From the NCBI GenBank assembly GCA_963843365.1, contig CAWJKG010000002.1, positions 372,001 through 436,000 of the forward strand: a stretch of 64,000 nt of DNA, given 5' to 3'. The notes under the pieces are model-generated. The model saw only the letters and a list, made by a program, of their open reading frames with translations. It had not been told where the DNA came from and searched no databases. Shown here piece by piece: positions 23,033 to 31,882 of this stretch. This stretch comes from Bog-473 sp963843365 (GTDB lineage: Bacteria; Actinomycetota; Acidimicrobiia; Acidimicrobiales; RAAP-2). Both the position numbers and the translations under genes were made by a program. Every line of letters starts with the position of its first letter. Position 1 is the stretch's first letter.

Positions 23033-24435
23033 TGACCCCCCGCACGCTCACGGAGAAGATCTGGGACGCGCACGTCGTCCACGCCGCAGCGAACGAACCC
23101 GATCTGCTCTTCATCGACCTCCATCTGCTGCACGAGGTGACCTCGCCCCAGGCCTTCGACGGGCTGCGGCTGGCGGGTCGCACCGTGCGCCGACCCGACC
23201 TGACGGTGGCGACAGCCGACCACAACGTCCCCACCACCGACATCGACAAGCCGGTGGCCGACCCCATCTCGGCGCAGCAGCTCAAGGTCCTCGACGACAA
23301 CACGGCCGAGTTCGGCATCACCTGCTTCCCGATGGGCCACCCCGATCAGGGCATCGTCCACATCATCGGTCCCGAGCAGGGTTGGACCCAGCCCGGGATG
23401 ACCATCGTGTGCGGCGACAGCCACACCTCCACGCACGGCGCCTTCGGTGCCATCGCCTTCGGCATCGGCACCAGCGAGGTGGAGCACGTGCTCGCCACCC
23501 AGACCCTGTCGCAGGTCCGCCCCAAGACGATGTCGGTGACCGTGGAGGGCGACCTCGCACCGGGTGTCACGGCCAAGGACGTGGCGCTCGCCATCATCGG
23601 GACGATCGGCACCGGCGGCGGCATCGGGCACATCATCGAATACCGGGGCTCGGCCATCCGCGGCCTGTCCATGGAAGGCCGGATGACGCTCTGCAACATG
23701 TCGATCGAGGGCGGCGCCCGAGCCGGCCTGGTGGCACCGGACGAGACGACCTTCGCCTATCTGAAGGATCGCGACCACGCCCCCCAGGGAGCGGACTGGG
23801 ACGCCGCCGTGGCGCACTGGCGCACGCTGCCCACCGACGACGGCGCGACCTTCGACAAGGAAGTGGTGCTCGACGCGGCGACCATCACCCCGCACGTGAC
23901 GTGGGGCACCAACCCGGCCCAGGTGGCGCCGATCTCGGCCGTCGTGCCGGACCCCGAATCCATGGCGGACCCGGGCGACCGCGAGGCGGCGGAGCGGGCC
24001 CTGGCCTACATGGGCCTCACCGCCGGCACGCCGTTGCGCGCCATCAGCGTCGACACGGTGTTCCTGGGGAGCTGCACCAACTCTCGCATCGAGGATTTCC
24101 GCGCCGCAGCCGCCGTGCTCGAGGGGCGGTCCGTCCACAAAGGCCTGCGCGCCCTGGCCGTGCCCGGATCCCACCGCGTGAAGGCCCAGGCCGAAGCCGA
24201 AGGCCTGGACAAGATCTTCACCGCCGCCGGCTTCGAGTGGCGCGAGCCGGGCTGCTCCATGTGTCTGGCCATGAACCCCGACAAGCTCGCCGTGGGCGAG
24301 CGCTGCGCGTCGACCTCGAACCGCAACTTCGAGGGCCGGCAGGGGCGGGGTGGCCGGACCCACCTGGTCTCACCCGCCGTGGCGGCGGCCACGGCGGTGG
24401 CGGGGACGTTCGCCACACCGGAGGATCTGGCCTGA
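23032..24435 (+). CDS. leuC: 3-Isopropylmalate dehydratase large subunit
   Basis: 467 aa aconitase-superfamily subunit. LTEKIWDAHVVHAA opens it; the [4Fe-4S] ligands are Cys in FLGSCTNSR (residue ~347) and the CxxC of GCSMCLAMN (~407 and 410). GDSHTSTHGAFGAIAFGIGTSE and ASTSNRNFEGRQG are substrate-binding motifs. It isomerises isopropylmalate, and citramalate when serving CimA. It is coupled at both ends: it overlaps greA by 1 nt and leuD by 1 nt (TGATG). Confidence 0.95.
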   Translation: MTPRTLTEKIWDAHVVHAAANEPDLLFIDLHLLHEVTSPQAFDGLRLAGRTVRRPDLTVATADHNVPTTDIDKPVADPISAQQLKVLDDNTAEFGITCFPMGHPDQGIVHIIGPEQGWTQPGMTIVCGDSHTSTHGAFGAIAFGIGTSEVEHVLATQTLSQVRPKTMSVTVEGDLAPGVTAKDVALAIIGTIGTGGGIGHIIEYRGSAIRGLSMEGRMTLCNMSIEGGARAGLVAPDETTFAYLKDRDHAPQGADWDAAVAHWRTLPTDDGATFDKEVVLDAATITPHVTWGTNPAQVAPISAVVPDPESMADPGDREAAERALAYMGLTAGTPLRAISVDTVFLGSCTNSRIEDFRAAAAVLEGRSVHKGLRALAVPGSHRVKAQAEAEGLDKIFTAAGFEWREPGCSMCLAMNPDKLAVGERCASTSNRNFEGRQGRGGRTHLVSPAVAAATAVAGTFATPEDLA

Positions 24436-25025
24436 TGGAACCCATCGTCGTCGTGACGGGACGGGCCGTCCCGCTCGACCGGACAGACGTCGACACCGAC
24501 CAGATCATCCCCTCGGACTGGCTCAAGCGCGTCGAGCGCACCGGGTTCGGCGCCGGGCTCTTCTCCGAATGGCGCGACGACCGCGACTTCGTGCTCAACA
24601 ACCCCGAGTTCGTCGGGGCCACCATCCTCGTGGCCGGACACAACTTCGGAACGGGCTCTTCGCGCGAGCACGCGGTGTGGGCGCTCACCGACTTCGGCTT
24701 CCGGGCCGTCGTCTCGTCGCGCTTCGCCGATATCTTCCGCAACAACTCGACCAAGCAGGGACTGCTGCCGGTGCAGGTCAGCGAGGAGCTCGACCGCGCC
24801 CTGCTCAATGCCGTGGCCGCCGACCCGACACTCGAGATCACCATCGACGTCGCCCGCGGCACCATCGAGGCTCCGGCGGCCGGCCTGGCCGGCACCTTCC
24901 CGCTGGACGAGTTCACCCGCGAGCGCCTGCTCAACGGCTGGGACGACATCGGCCTGTCGCTCCGTCACGTCGACAAGATCGCCGAGTTCGAGCGCGGGCG
25001 TCCGACCTTCTTGCCCTCGGCCTGA
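24435..25025 (+). CDS. leuD: 3-Isopropylmalate dehydratase small subunit
   Basis: 196 aa swivelling domain that completes the LeuCD active site. It shows DVDTDQIIPSDWLKRVERTG, AGHNFGTGSSREHAVWAL (substrate-binding Ser and Arg), SSRFADIFRNNSTKQGLLPV and the typical DEFTRERLLNGWDDIGL C-terminus. Its ATG overlaps the leuC stop. Confidence 0.95.
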   Translation: MEPIVVVTGRAVPLDRTDVDTDQIIPSDWLKRVERTGFGAGLFSEWRDDRDFVLNNPEFVGATILVAGHNFGTGSSREHAVWALTDFGFRAVVSSRFADIFRNNSTKQGLLPVQVSEELDRALLNAVAADPTLEITIDVARGTIEAPAAGLAGTFPLDEFTRERLLNGWDDIGLSLRHVDKIAEFERGRPTFLPSA

Positions 25026-25035
25026 GGGCCGTCCG

Positions 25036-25917
25036 ATGGTCACATTCCGCCACATGGAGGAGGACGACGTCCCGGCTGCCGTGGCGGCGTTCGAGAGCGG
25101 GCTGCTCGGGATCTCGGCCAACGCGGGACTGCCCATCACCGGCAACACCATCCAGGACGAGCGGCGGCGGCAGGACCGGACCCGCCACTTCCTGTCCACG
25201 GACCCCGGCGGGTCCTGGGTTGCCGAGGAAGGCGACACCATCGTGGGGATGTCGCAGTCGTTCGTCCGGGAGGGCTACTGGATGCTGTCCCAGCTGGGCA
25301 CGGTCCCCGGCCGCCAGGGGCGCGGCGTGGGTCGGGATCTGCTCAAGCTCGCGCTCTCCCACGGGGACCCGCAGAGCCCCGGGACGATCCAATGCTCGAG
25401 CGATCCGAAGGCGATGGCCCTCTACACCGGCTTCGGCTTCACGCTGCACCCTGTGGTGACGGCGTGGGGCGCCCAGCGTCCCGGCGCTGTCACCCGACCG
25501 CCCGAGGTCGAGCGCTACGAAGCCGACGAGGTCGGCCCGCGCCAACTCGACGTGATCAGCGCCATCGACCGCAACGTGCGTGGTTCGGCGCGCCCCGTCG
25601 ACATCGTGGCGATGTTGGCCCAGCCAGGGACCAGACTCCTGCTCCACGGAGATCAGGGCTATGCACTCGCCAAGGACGAGCGCATCGTGACGCTCGGCGC
25701 CAATCAGGAGGAGTCGGCCGCGCTGGTGCTGCGGACAATGCTGGCCGAGGCACCGGCCGGCGAGACCATCGAGGTGAACTGGTTGACCTCCGCCCAGCAA
25801 TGGGCCGTGCGCGAGGTCGTGGCCGCCGGCATCGAGCTGCGCCCCTACGGGCCGGTCATGGTGCGCGGAATGGACGGACCGCCTCGGCCCTACATCCCGA
25901 GCGGCGGCTTCGGCTGA
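25036..25917 (+). CDS. GNAT family N-acetyltransferase
   Basis: 293 aa. The N-terminal half is a GNAT domain: TFRHMEEDDVPAAVAAFE, then LSQLGTVPGRQGRGVGRDLLK, where the QGRGVGRDLL stretch is the acetyl-CoA pyrophosphate loop, followed by ALYTGFGFTLHPV. The C-terminal half (IDRNVRGSARPVDIVAML onward) looks like a second, degenerate GNAT-like or sterol-carrier-like domain. It lies 10 nt after leuD on the same strand, so it may be read from the same mRNA, but no functional link to leucine synthesis is evident. Substrate unknown. Confidence 0.8.
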   Translation: MVTFRHMEEDDVPAAVAAFESGLLGISANAGLPITGNTIQDERRRQDRTRHFLSTDPGGSWVAEEGDTIVGMSQSFVREGYWMLSQLGTVPGRQGRGVGRDLLKLALSHGDPQSPGTIQCSSDPKAMALYTGFGFTLHPVVTAWGAQRPGAVTRPPEVERYEADEVGPRQLDVISAIDRNVRGSARPVDIVAMLAQPGTRLLLHGDQGYALAKDERIVTLGANQEESAALVLRTMLAEAPAGETIEVNWLTSAQQWAVREVVAAGIELRPYGPVMVRGMDGPPRPYIPSGGFG

Positions 25918-25950
25918 CCCCTGGGACCGCGGCGCGCCGAGGCGCCGCCG

Positions 25951-26436
25951 TCACCCGGCGCGCTCGTCCACGTAGTGCGCGAACCGCTGCAGGCCCATGC
26001 TCCAGCCACCCGAGGAGGTCACCGCGTCGCGCATGCCCTCCCAGCCTTCGCCGTGGCGCTCCAGGTGCCGGTGCTCCAATTCGACCCGTGTGCGGTTCGG
26101 CTCTTCAGAAATGAAGCGGACCTCCACCTCGCTCGTCCGCGCCGGATCCCCTTCGATGGTCCACTGCAGGCTGATGTCCCAGCTGAAGACGACCCGATGG
26201 GGCGGTTCGTGCACCAGCACGCGGGCCCACTGGCACTCGGTGCCGTCCTCCCCCACGTCGTACACGCGGCCACCGGGCCGCGGTTCGAACACCATGGCCT
26301 TGAGAGGCGCCTGCAGAATGTGGTGCTCGGGAGGCCACCAGCTCGCCATGTCCTGCGTGAAGACCTTGAACGCAACGTCGACCGGCGCGTCGACGGTGAC
26401 GGACTGGGTGACGGCGGTGGCTTGGGTCTCTGTCAT
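25951..26436 (-). CDS. SRPBCC (AHSA1-type) protein, module 1
   Basis: 161 aa START-like fold with the AHSA1/CalC layout: VTVDAPVDVAFKVFTQDMASWW at the N-terminus, EPRPGGRVYDVGEDG, VLVHEPPHRVVFSWDI and TRVELEHRHLERHGEGWEGM. The fold encloses a hydrophobic ligand cavity. Its start overlaps the stop of the ArsR gene (ATGA), so the two are coupled. ArsR-SRPBCC pairs are common in Actinobacteria; the ligand is not known. Confidence 0.88.
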   Translation of the reverse strand: MTETQATAVTQSVTVDAPVDVAFKVFTQDMASWWPPEHHILQAPLKAMVFEPRPGGRVYDVGEDGTECQWARVLVHEPPHRVVFSWDISLQWTIEGDPARTSEVEVRFISEEPNRTRVELEHRHLERHGEGWEGMRDAVTSSGGWSMGLQRFAHYVDERAG

Positions 26437-26753
26437 TTCTTCTCCTCTTCTTGGTGTTCCTCAACTCGCTTCTTGAATGCATGCAGCGCGGTGTTCCAGA
26501 ACCGGTCCAGGTAGTCGCGCAGCCCGGCCACCCCGTCCGGGTCGAGGCTGTAGATCCGTCGGGTCCCGACCCGGACGTCGCGGACCAGGCCGGCGTCCTT
26601 CAGGACCTTGAGGTGCTGCGACACCGCAGGACGGCTCACGGGAACGAGCGCGGCCAGGTCGACGACGGCCGAGGGCTGCGCTCCCAGGTGCTCGAAGATG
26701 GCCCGCCGCGTCGGGTCGCCGAGGGCGCTCAGTGCCTCAGAGTAAGTTTCCAC
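26433..26753 (-). CDS. ArsR family regulator, module 1
   Basis: 106 aa winged helix. ALGDPTRRAIFEHLG and RPAVSQHLKVLKDAGLVRD (recognition helix) are the family hallmarks, and RVGTRRIYSLDP forms the wing. It has no Cys residues for metal binding, so it is the non-metal subgroup that accompanies SRPBCC proteins. The GTG start sits inside one of two operator copies (26752-26781), implying autorepression at or near the transcription start. The preceding gene is a secreted lipase ending at 26788. Confidence 0.9.
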   Translation of the reverse strand: METYSEALSALGDPTRRAIFEHLGAQPSAVVDLAALVPVSRPAVSQHLKVLKDAGLVRDVRVGTRRIYSLDPDGVAGLRDYLDRFWNTALHAFKKRVEEHQEEEKK

Positions 26754-26781
26754 TTACCGTAAGTATTGACTTGCGGTAAGT
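26752..26781. promoter_or_regulatory. Two ArsR operator copies
   Basis: ACTTACCGTAAGT (26752-26764) is a perfect 6+1+6 palindrome, and ACTTGCGGTAAGT (26769-26781) is a second copy with one mismatch, 17 bp further on. The first overlaps the GTG start codon of the ArsR gene. They fill almost the whole 34-nt gap after the lipase gene. Confidence 0.65.
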
Positions 26782-26787
26782 GGTGCG

Positions 26788-28014
26788 TCAAGAGGCTGAC
26801 GTGTGGACGGCGGCCACCACCTTCGGGAAGGCCGCCACGAGTCCGGTGAGCCCCGCACGGGAGGCATCGAAGCCGAACACGTGCCGCAACTGGGCCGTCA
26901 CCGCTTGCCGGATGGCGGGCCATGCCAACGGCGGGGCGAGATCCGGCACCTTGCAGCCGTCCGAGGCCAGCGGCACGAGCTTGGCCGGGACGGGGACGTG
27001 CAGCGCCGAGGCGATGGAGAGAAGCCCGCCTTGCGAGGACCCGATCTCGCAGAGGTCGGCGAAGACCAGGTGCCCGGCTCCTCTGAGCAGGATGAGCTGT
27101 TTGGGGCTGCGCAACTTCCCGTAGGCCCTGATCATGCTCGCGGTGGGGACGACGTGGTCCGACGTCCCGGACATCAACAGCCCGGGCTGGCGTGGGACCT
27201 TGCTGCCGGGGCCCTTCTTGGCCTGCCCGAACGCGCCGACCGTCGCTCCCGCCAGTCCGATGAACGTCTTCACCTGACGGTCGGTCGCGGCCAGCGACTC
27301 GACCGCGGCGCCGCCGGCGGAATGGCCGACGGCACCGATGAGGCGGGTGTCCACGTGACCGTGGAACACGCTCGTCGGGGACGCGTTCTGGGTCTTCATC
27401 AACGAGATCGTTGCCTCCAGGTCCTGCACGTCGGTCGTCTTGGCGGTCGCTCCGGTCGAGCCGCCCAACACCTCGGTGAGGTCTCGGCTGAAGTGGTCGG
27501 GCGCGGCGACGATGAACCCCCACGACGCGAGCCAGGCGGTGAGAAACGTCGACTGGTCCCGGAAGCCGGCATAGCCATGGCTGAACACCACCAGCGGGTA
27601 GCGCCCGGGCGCGACGGGAACTCCGCGCACGCCACCACTGGGGTAGGAGACACTGGTGCCGGCGGGTATCAACTTCTGCAACGCCGCGGGAAGCCAGGTG
27701 GCGATGTCGTAGGTCGCCACGGGCTGCAAGAAGACGCTCGCCTTCGTCGCCGGGTACCAGACCTCGACGGGCGCGCGGTCCGTCGGCAGCAGCAACGTCG
27801 TTTCACCGACGCCCAGCGGTCCCGGCTTGGTGAAGGACCTCGGCCCGAGACGCGTCACGGTCGGCACCGTGTCGCCGTGCACGACCTTGGTCCCCGCCGG
27901 GGCCGGTGCTGCGTCCGCCGCCGCCGTCCCGGTGACCGCGAGCAGCACCGTCATGGCCAAGGCGGCGAGGGTGCAGCGGGCGACGAACCTGGTTCCAAGG
28001 CTGAGCACGTTCAC
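26788..28014 (-). CDS. Secreted alpha/beta hydrolase (PAF-acetylhydrolase/lipase-like)
   Basis: 408 aa. A signal peptide (LAALAMTVLLAVTGTAAADA) is followed by a domain with VEVWYPATK, PLVVFSHGYAGFRDQST (oxyanion region), IGAVGHSAGGAAV (nucleophilic Ser) and GTSDHVVPTASM (acid), with His in RGAGHLVF. This order and the YP-type entry resemble platelet-activating-factor acetylhydrolase and related secreted esterases. The GTG start is preceded by GGAGG. It probably acts on lipids or polyesters outside the cell. Confidence 0.85.
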   Translation of the reverse strand: MNVLSLGTRFVARCTLAALAMTVLLAVTGTAAADAAPAPAGTKVVHGDTVPTVTRLGPRSFTKPGPLGVGETTLLLPTDRAPVEVWYPATKASVFLQPVATYDIATWLPAALQKLIPAGTSVSYPSGGVRGVPVAPGRYPLVVFSHGYAGFRDQSTFLTAWLASWGFIVAAPDHFSRDLTEVLGGSTGATAKTTDVQDLEATISLMKTQNASPTSVFHGHVDTRLIGAVGHSAGGAAVESLAATDRQVKTFIGLAGATVGAFGQAKKGPGSKVPRQPGLLMSGTSDHVVPTASMIRAYGKLRSPKQLILLRGAGHLVFADLCEIGSSQGGLLSIASALHVPVPAKLVPLASDGCKVPDLAPPLAWPAIRQAVTAQLRHVFGFDASRAGLTGLVAAFPKVVAAVHTSAS

Positions 28015-28048
28015 TGGTCCTCCGTCTGTGTGGCCGGAAAGCGAGAGG

Positions 28049-28208
28049 CTACGCCCTGCGACGCTGTCGCAGGTGGCCCCAGTGTGTGGCGATGACGAGA
28101 AGGAACGCCGACGGCCGTGAGGGCGATACCCGCCACGATCATCTCGGAACCCACCTCGGCCAGCGTCTTCGTCGTGTGCGCCGTCAGGCTCAGCGCGATG
28201 ACGGCGTC
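28049..28208 (-). pseudogene. Small membrane protein remnant or frameshifted gene
   Basis: Two minus-strand frames join into AVIALSLTAHTTKTLAEVG, a segment with EMIVAGIALTAVGV and then LLVIATHWGHLRQRRRA with a stop at 28049: about 50 residues with two hydrophobic stretches and a basic end. An extra base near 28113 separates the frames. I find no start codon in frame, so either another indel hides it or it is not a gene. It abuts the 142-aa hypothetical gene. Confidence 0.3.
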
Positions 28209-28635
28209 AGGCGGATCCTCGATCCCTGGACTCGATCACCGCTGCATACGCCTCCTGCAGGGCCACCCGCGTCGTGGCGGTCGATTGGCGCATCTCGTCC
28301 TTGGCGGCCTTCACCAAGGCGAACTGCGCACCGAGCTCGGCACTGGGCACCTCGTCGACGACGGGGTCCGGGCTCGTCTCGCCGAGCACCTCCCCTCTCG
28401 AGGCGTAGCCGACGGCGCCCGATCCGATCGCCGAACTTCCGTACGCATCGCTCTGCTCCGTCTGGGCGTCGAGCGCCTGGAGCGACTCGAACAGCGAGCG
28501 CCGGGAACCGTCGGTCGGGCGCGCCAGGTACGCCGCCACCATCTGCTCCACCCGGTCGATGTCGCCCTCCAGTGTGGCTTCGACCGCGACGGTGGCCTGA
28601 CTGCCGGCGGTCTTCTTCTTGTGACGACCGAACAT
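28207..28635 (-). CDS. Hypothetical protein, 142 aa
   Basis: It begins MFGRHKKKTAGSQATVAVEA. The rest is soluble and helical: GDIDRVEQMVAAYLARP, SRRSLFESLQALDAQTEQS, a Gly/Ser-rich spacer, then AQFALVKAAKDEMRQ and VALQEAYAAVIESRDRG, which could form a coiled coil. I do not recognise the family. The ORF is open further upstream to 28797, but the chosen ATG is followed by the first protein-like residues and has AAGGGG upstream. The 208-nt divergent gap to 28844 shows nothing else. Confidence 0.6.
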   Translation of the reverse strand: MFGRHKKKTAGSQATVAVEATLEGDIDRVEQMVAAYLARPTDGSRRSLFESLQALDAQTEQSDAYGSSAIGSGAVGYASRGEVLGETSPDPVVDEVPSAELGAQFALVKAAKDEMRQSTATTRVALQEAYAAVIESRDRGSA

Positions 28636-28843
28636 GCGGTGCGCGCCCCTTGCTGGTGACGGTCGATCCGAACCTGCCCCGATGCTAGGCACTCCCGCCG
28701 CGAGGGACCGGAAGGATCCCTCGAGCGATATCCGGGGATCCAGTGTTCCGGACGTGGGCTCGTCGAGTTGAGGGCGCGGGCCACCATCCACGCTCATGAC
28801 CAGGCCTGATTAGAGTCGCGGCGGCAACGGAAAGGAGCGCCCC

Positions 28844-29200
28844 GTGGACGAAGGTCGGCCCATCTCCTACATGGCCCTGTCGGTCGGCACCCCGGTGTTG
28901 AGCTCCACCGATTCGGAGTTCGGCACCGTGGAGCACGTGCTGCAGATCCCGGAGGAGGATCTCTTCGACGGCATCGCCGTGAAGACCGAGCATGGGTTGC
29001 GCTTCGTGGACCGCGACCAGATCACCGATATCACCACGACCCTCGTGCGGTGTGCGCTCTCGGACGAGGAAGCTGCCAACCTGCCGGCACCGCAGGGGAC
29101 CCTGGTGCTGCACCCCGACCCCGCCCGCGACGAAGGACCGTCGCTCTCGGCGCGGTTCGGGCGCCTGTTCGGACGGGAGAAGTGGAAAGAGCTCGAGTAA
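28844..29200 (+). CDS. PRC-barrel-like small protein
   Basis: 118 aa. ALSVGTPVLSSTDSEFGTVEH, EEDLFDGIAVKTEHGLRFVD and DRDQITDITTTLVRCAL give the beta-barrel pattern of PRC-type proteins, which bind RNA or photosynthetic and ribosomal partners in other systems. The GTG start is preceded by AAAGGAG. It is soluble with an acidic to basic C-terminal tail (RFGRLFGREKWKELE). Function here unknown. Confidence 0.7.
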   Translation: MDEGRPISYMALSVGTPVLSSTDSEFGTVEHVLQIPEEDLFDGIAVKTEHGLRFVDRDQITDITTTLVRCALSDEEAANLPAPQGTLVLHPDPARDEGPSLSARFGRLFGREKWKELE

Positions 29201-29201
29201 C

Positions 29202-29218
29202 CGGCCCGTTGAGGGCCG
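29202..29218. terminator. Hairpin between convergent genes
   Basis: CGGCCC (29202-29207) and GGGCCG (29213-29218) form a perfect 6-bp stem with a 5-nt loop in the 28-nt gap between the PRC-barrel gene and a convergent gene. No T tract; probably a weak bidirectional terminator. Confidence 0.4.
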
Positions 29219-29228
29219 AGGGCACTCC

Positions 29229-29678
29229 TCAGACCACGACCCTCCGGTAGACCAGATCGAAATCGGTCCTGTAGGACATCCCGTCCTCCGACATCTCCCA
29301 TCGGCCCGCCATGACACTGCCGTCTTCGCTGATGGTCGCCGTGAATCGCTGGCAGAAGGGCGCGCCCTCCCGCCAGAGTCGCCACCCGGCGTCGTCGATA
29401 CTCATGTCGAAGACCCGGCACACGCCGCGTTCGTCGGAGTAGAGCTGGTAGTAGGTCCCGTTGGCGCCGTCACATCCCATGATGGAGAGACTGTCGGGAG
29501 CCTCCGGGAGCTCGACCACGGTCCGCTGCACGAGGAAGGCGCCGGAGGGATGCCACTCGAACGTCGAGCGCCCACCGCCCGGCCACGGATCGCCACCCGG
29601 CGGCGTCGCCTCCAGGGTCCATTCGCCGACGAGCGGATCGAACCTGCGCAGCGCGTCCTCTGCCGTCGGTTGGTCCAC
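29229..29678 (-). CDS. DUF1579-like protein
   Basis: 149 aa. FDPLVGEWTLEATPPGG, STFEWHPSGAFLVQRTVVE, SIMGCDGANGTYYQLYSDERG and SEDGMSYRTDFDLVYRRV fit the lipocalin-like DUF1579 pattern: a beta-barrel with conserved GxW and a ligand cavity. No signal peptide. It is 25 nt downstream of the TIGR03085 gene on the same strand, which suggests co-transcription. Ligand unknown. Confidence 0.75.
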   Translation of the reverse strand: MDQPTAEDALRRFDPLVGEWTLEATPPGGDPWPGGGRSTFEWHPSGAFLVQRTVVELPEAPDSLSIMGCDGANGTYYQLYSDERGVCRVFDMSIDDAGWRLWREGAPFCQRFTATISEDGSVMAGRWEMSEDGMSYRTDFDLVYRRVVV

Positions 29679-29703
29679 CGGGTCCCCTTCCCCGCCCGCG
29701 CCG

Positions 29704-30324
29704 TCAGACGCCGAGGCGCGCCGTCCGCAGCCGCTCGGCCAGAGCCGCGTCGCCGGTGATCTCCACCCGGGCTGCCGCCTGCCGCCCGGCTGCGAACATG
29801 ACGTGCTCGCCAGGGTCGCCCAGCAAGGTCAGGTCCGGCCCGCTGCCAGCCCGCTTCTCGGCCCGACCCGGCGACTCGAGGACAATGGTCGCACCCACCT
29901 TCTTCGCCATGCCACCCGGCCCGACGCGCGCCCAGAGGGCATCGGCCAACGCCGGGGAGATGTCGCGCGGTTCCCACCCGGGCTGGGCCCGCCGTACGTC
30001 CTCCACGTGGATGAAGTACTCGACCGTGTTCATGGGACCGTCGAACGGTCGGAGGAGGAGCGGCGGCCCGCGACGCACGGTGTCGACGAGCTGCTCCCAG
30101 GTCAGACGATCACGGGCGGCGCGGCGCACTTTCTCGGTGTGACCGGCCAACGGCGGCCAGACGAGCCCGGGCCCGCTGTCGGGTCGTCGCTCACGCACCA
30201 CCAGGTGTGCGGCCAAATCGGCCGTCCGCCAACCCTCGCAGAGCGTCGGTGCGTCGGGGCCGCGCTCGGCGAGGAGGTCGCACAGAGTCCGACGCTCCTG
30301 TTGCGCCAGGGAGGGATCCGCCAC
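29704..30324 (-). CDS. TIGR03085-type DinB/mycothiol-associated protein
   Basis: 206 aa. LCEGWRTADLAAHLVVRERRP carries the first metal His, and VEYFIHVEDVRRAQPGWEPR the second part, matching the TIGR03085 subgroup of maleylpyruvate-isomerase-like DinB proteins in mycothiol-producing Actinobacteria. The fold is a four-helix bundle with a metal site and a C-terminal SCP2-like extension. It probably uses mycothiol as cofactor; the reaction is not known. GTG start. Confidence 0.85.
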   Translation of the reverse strand: MADPSLAQQERRTLCDLLAERGPDAPTLCEGWRTADLAAHLVVRERRPDSGPGLVWPPLAGHTEKVRRAARDRLTWEQLVDTVRRGPPLLLRPFDGPMNTVEYFIHVEDVRRAQPGWEPRDISPALADALWARVGPGGMAKKVGATIVLESPGRAEKRAGSGPDLTLLGDPGEHVMFAAGRQAAARVEITGDAALAERLRTARLGV

Positions 30325-30416
30325 GGCGGCAGTCTAGGGACGGCGTGCGGTCCCGTCCCGGCCGTGGCGTCGCACCCGTCTCGCCGCGCCGGCACCGTTC
30401 GGGCCAGAATGCGGCG

Positions 30417-31868
30417 ATGGAGTCCATACCCGCACTCGAGGCCGCCTCCGTCCACTTCGACGAGACGGTCGACGTGGTCGTGGTGGGGCTCGGCGTCGCC
30501 GGCTCGTCGGCGGCGGTGGCGGCACGGCAGGTGGGCGCAGAGGTCCTTGCTGTGGAGCGTGCCACCGCTCCCGGCGGAACCTCGGCCAACTCGGGCGGCC
30601 TGATCTACCTCGGGGGCGGCACGGCGTTGCAGCGCGCCTGCGGCTTCGAGGACTCGACCGAGAACATGGCGGCCTTCCTGCGGGCCGCTCTCGGCCCCGG
30701 CACGGACGAGGCGCGCCTGCAGGCCTATTGCGACGGTTCCCCGGAGCACTTCGACTGGCTGGTCTCCATCGGCGTCCCGTTCCGGGCGGCCTTCTGCGAC
30801 GAACCGAACCGTGAGTCGGCCGACGACGCCGGTCTGCTCTTCAGCGGGGGCGAGGACAGCTACCCCTACGACGAGATCGCGGTGCCCGTCCCGCGCGGGC
30901 ACAAGCCGCAGTTCGTCGACTCGGCCGGGGGATTCCTCATGGAATGCCTCGGCAAGGCCGTGGCCAAGAGCGGCGCCCGGGTCGTGACCGACACCCGCGC
31001 CGAGGCCCTGGTGGCCGAGGGGGGCGAGGTGGTCGGCGTGCAGGTGTCGAGCGCGGAAGGCACCCGCACCGTGCGGGCCCGGGGCGGGGTCGTTCTGGGC
31101 GCCGGCGGATTCATCCACAACGATGCGATGGTCGCCGAGCTGTGCCCCACGGCCCACGTCCCCGACGAGGCCTGGCGCATCGGAACCCCCAACGACGACG
31201 GCCGCGGGATCCGCATGGGCGCCGGTGCGGGCGCGGCCACCACCAGGCTCGGCTCCTTCGAATGCGCGCTCCCCCTCGGCCCGCCGCACCGGCTGGCCCG
31301 CGGCATCCTCGTCAACCGCCACGGCGAACGCTTCATCAACGAGGACACCTACACCGGACGCATCGGGCTGCATGCCCTGCGCGACCAGGGCGGGTTCGTC
31401 TACATGATCACCGACGACGTGCTGCACGAACCGAACCTCCTGGGACTGCGGGTCGCCTCCGCGGCGGCGACACCCGAAGAGCTGGCGGTCGATCTGGGCA
31501 TACCGCCCGAGGCGCTGGCCCGCACCGTGCGCGACTACAACGAGGGCGCCGCCCGGGGCGACGACCCGCAGTTCCACAAGCGCGCGCCCTTCCTGCAGCC
31601 CATCGGTGTCCCGCCCGCAAGCGGCATCGGGGCCATCGACCTGCGGGTCGACCACGGTGCGATCTACGCCACCTTCACCCTGGGCGGTCTCGTGACCGAT
31701 GCGGACGGGGTCGCGCTCGACGGCGCCGGGCAGGCCGTCGAGGGCCTCTACGCGGTCGGGCGGACCGCGGCCAGCCTGGCCGCCAGCCACTATGCCAGTG
31801 GCATCAGCCTGGGCGACGGTTCGTTCTTCGGGCGGCGGGCCGGCCGCCATGCAGCGGCGAGGGCGTAG
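30417..31868 (+). CDS. FAD-dependent oxidoreductase (fumarate reductase/ketosteroid dehydrogenase type)
   Basis: 483 aa. The N-terminal FAD motif is VVVVGLGVAGSSAA with VERATAPGGTSANSGGLIYL after it, and the C-terminus has LYAVGRTAASLAASHYASG closing the FAD site. The middle cap domain (RGHKPQFVDSAGGFL, RIGTPNDDGRGIRMG) is that of fumarate reductase/urocanate reductase/3-ketosteroid-delta1-dehydrogenase flavoproteins. It has no heme-binding CxxCH domain and no signal peptide. With the KstR-type genes nearby a steroid or other lipid substrate is possible, but no operator precedes this gene. The start is the ATG before ESIPALEAASVHFDE. Confidence 0.85.
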   Translation: MESIPALEAASVHFDETVDVVVVGLGVAGSSAAVAARQVGAEVLAVERATAPGGTSANSGGLIYLGGGTALQRACGFEDSTENMAAFLRAALGPGTDEARLQAYCDGSPEHFDWLVSIGVPFRAAFCDEPNRESADDAGLLFSGGEDSYPYDEIAVPVPRGHKPQFVDSAGGFLMECLGKAVAKSGARVVTDTRAEALVAEGGEVVGVQVSSAEGTRTVRARGGVVLGAGGFIHNDAMVAELCPTAHVPDEAWRIGTPNDDGRGIRMGAGAGAATTRLGSFECALPLGPPHRLARGILVNRHGERFINEDTYTGRIGLHALRDQGGFVYMITDDVLHEPNLLGLRVASAAATPEELAVDLGIPPEALARTVRDYNEGAARGDDPQFHKRAPFLQPIGVPPASGIGAIDLRVDHGAIYATFTLGGLVTDADGVALDGAGQAVEGLYAVGRTAASLAASHYASGISLGDGSFFGRRAGRHAAARA

Positions 31869-31882
31869 AGGCCGATCCCGGG

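Noticed and set aside
26433..26753. Metal-sensing role for the ArsR proteins
   Set aside because: None of the three carries the Cys or His clusters of arsenic, cadmium or zinc sensors.
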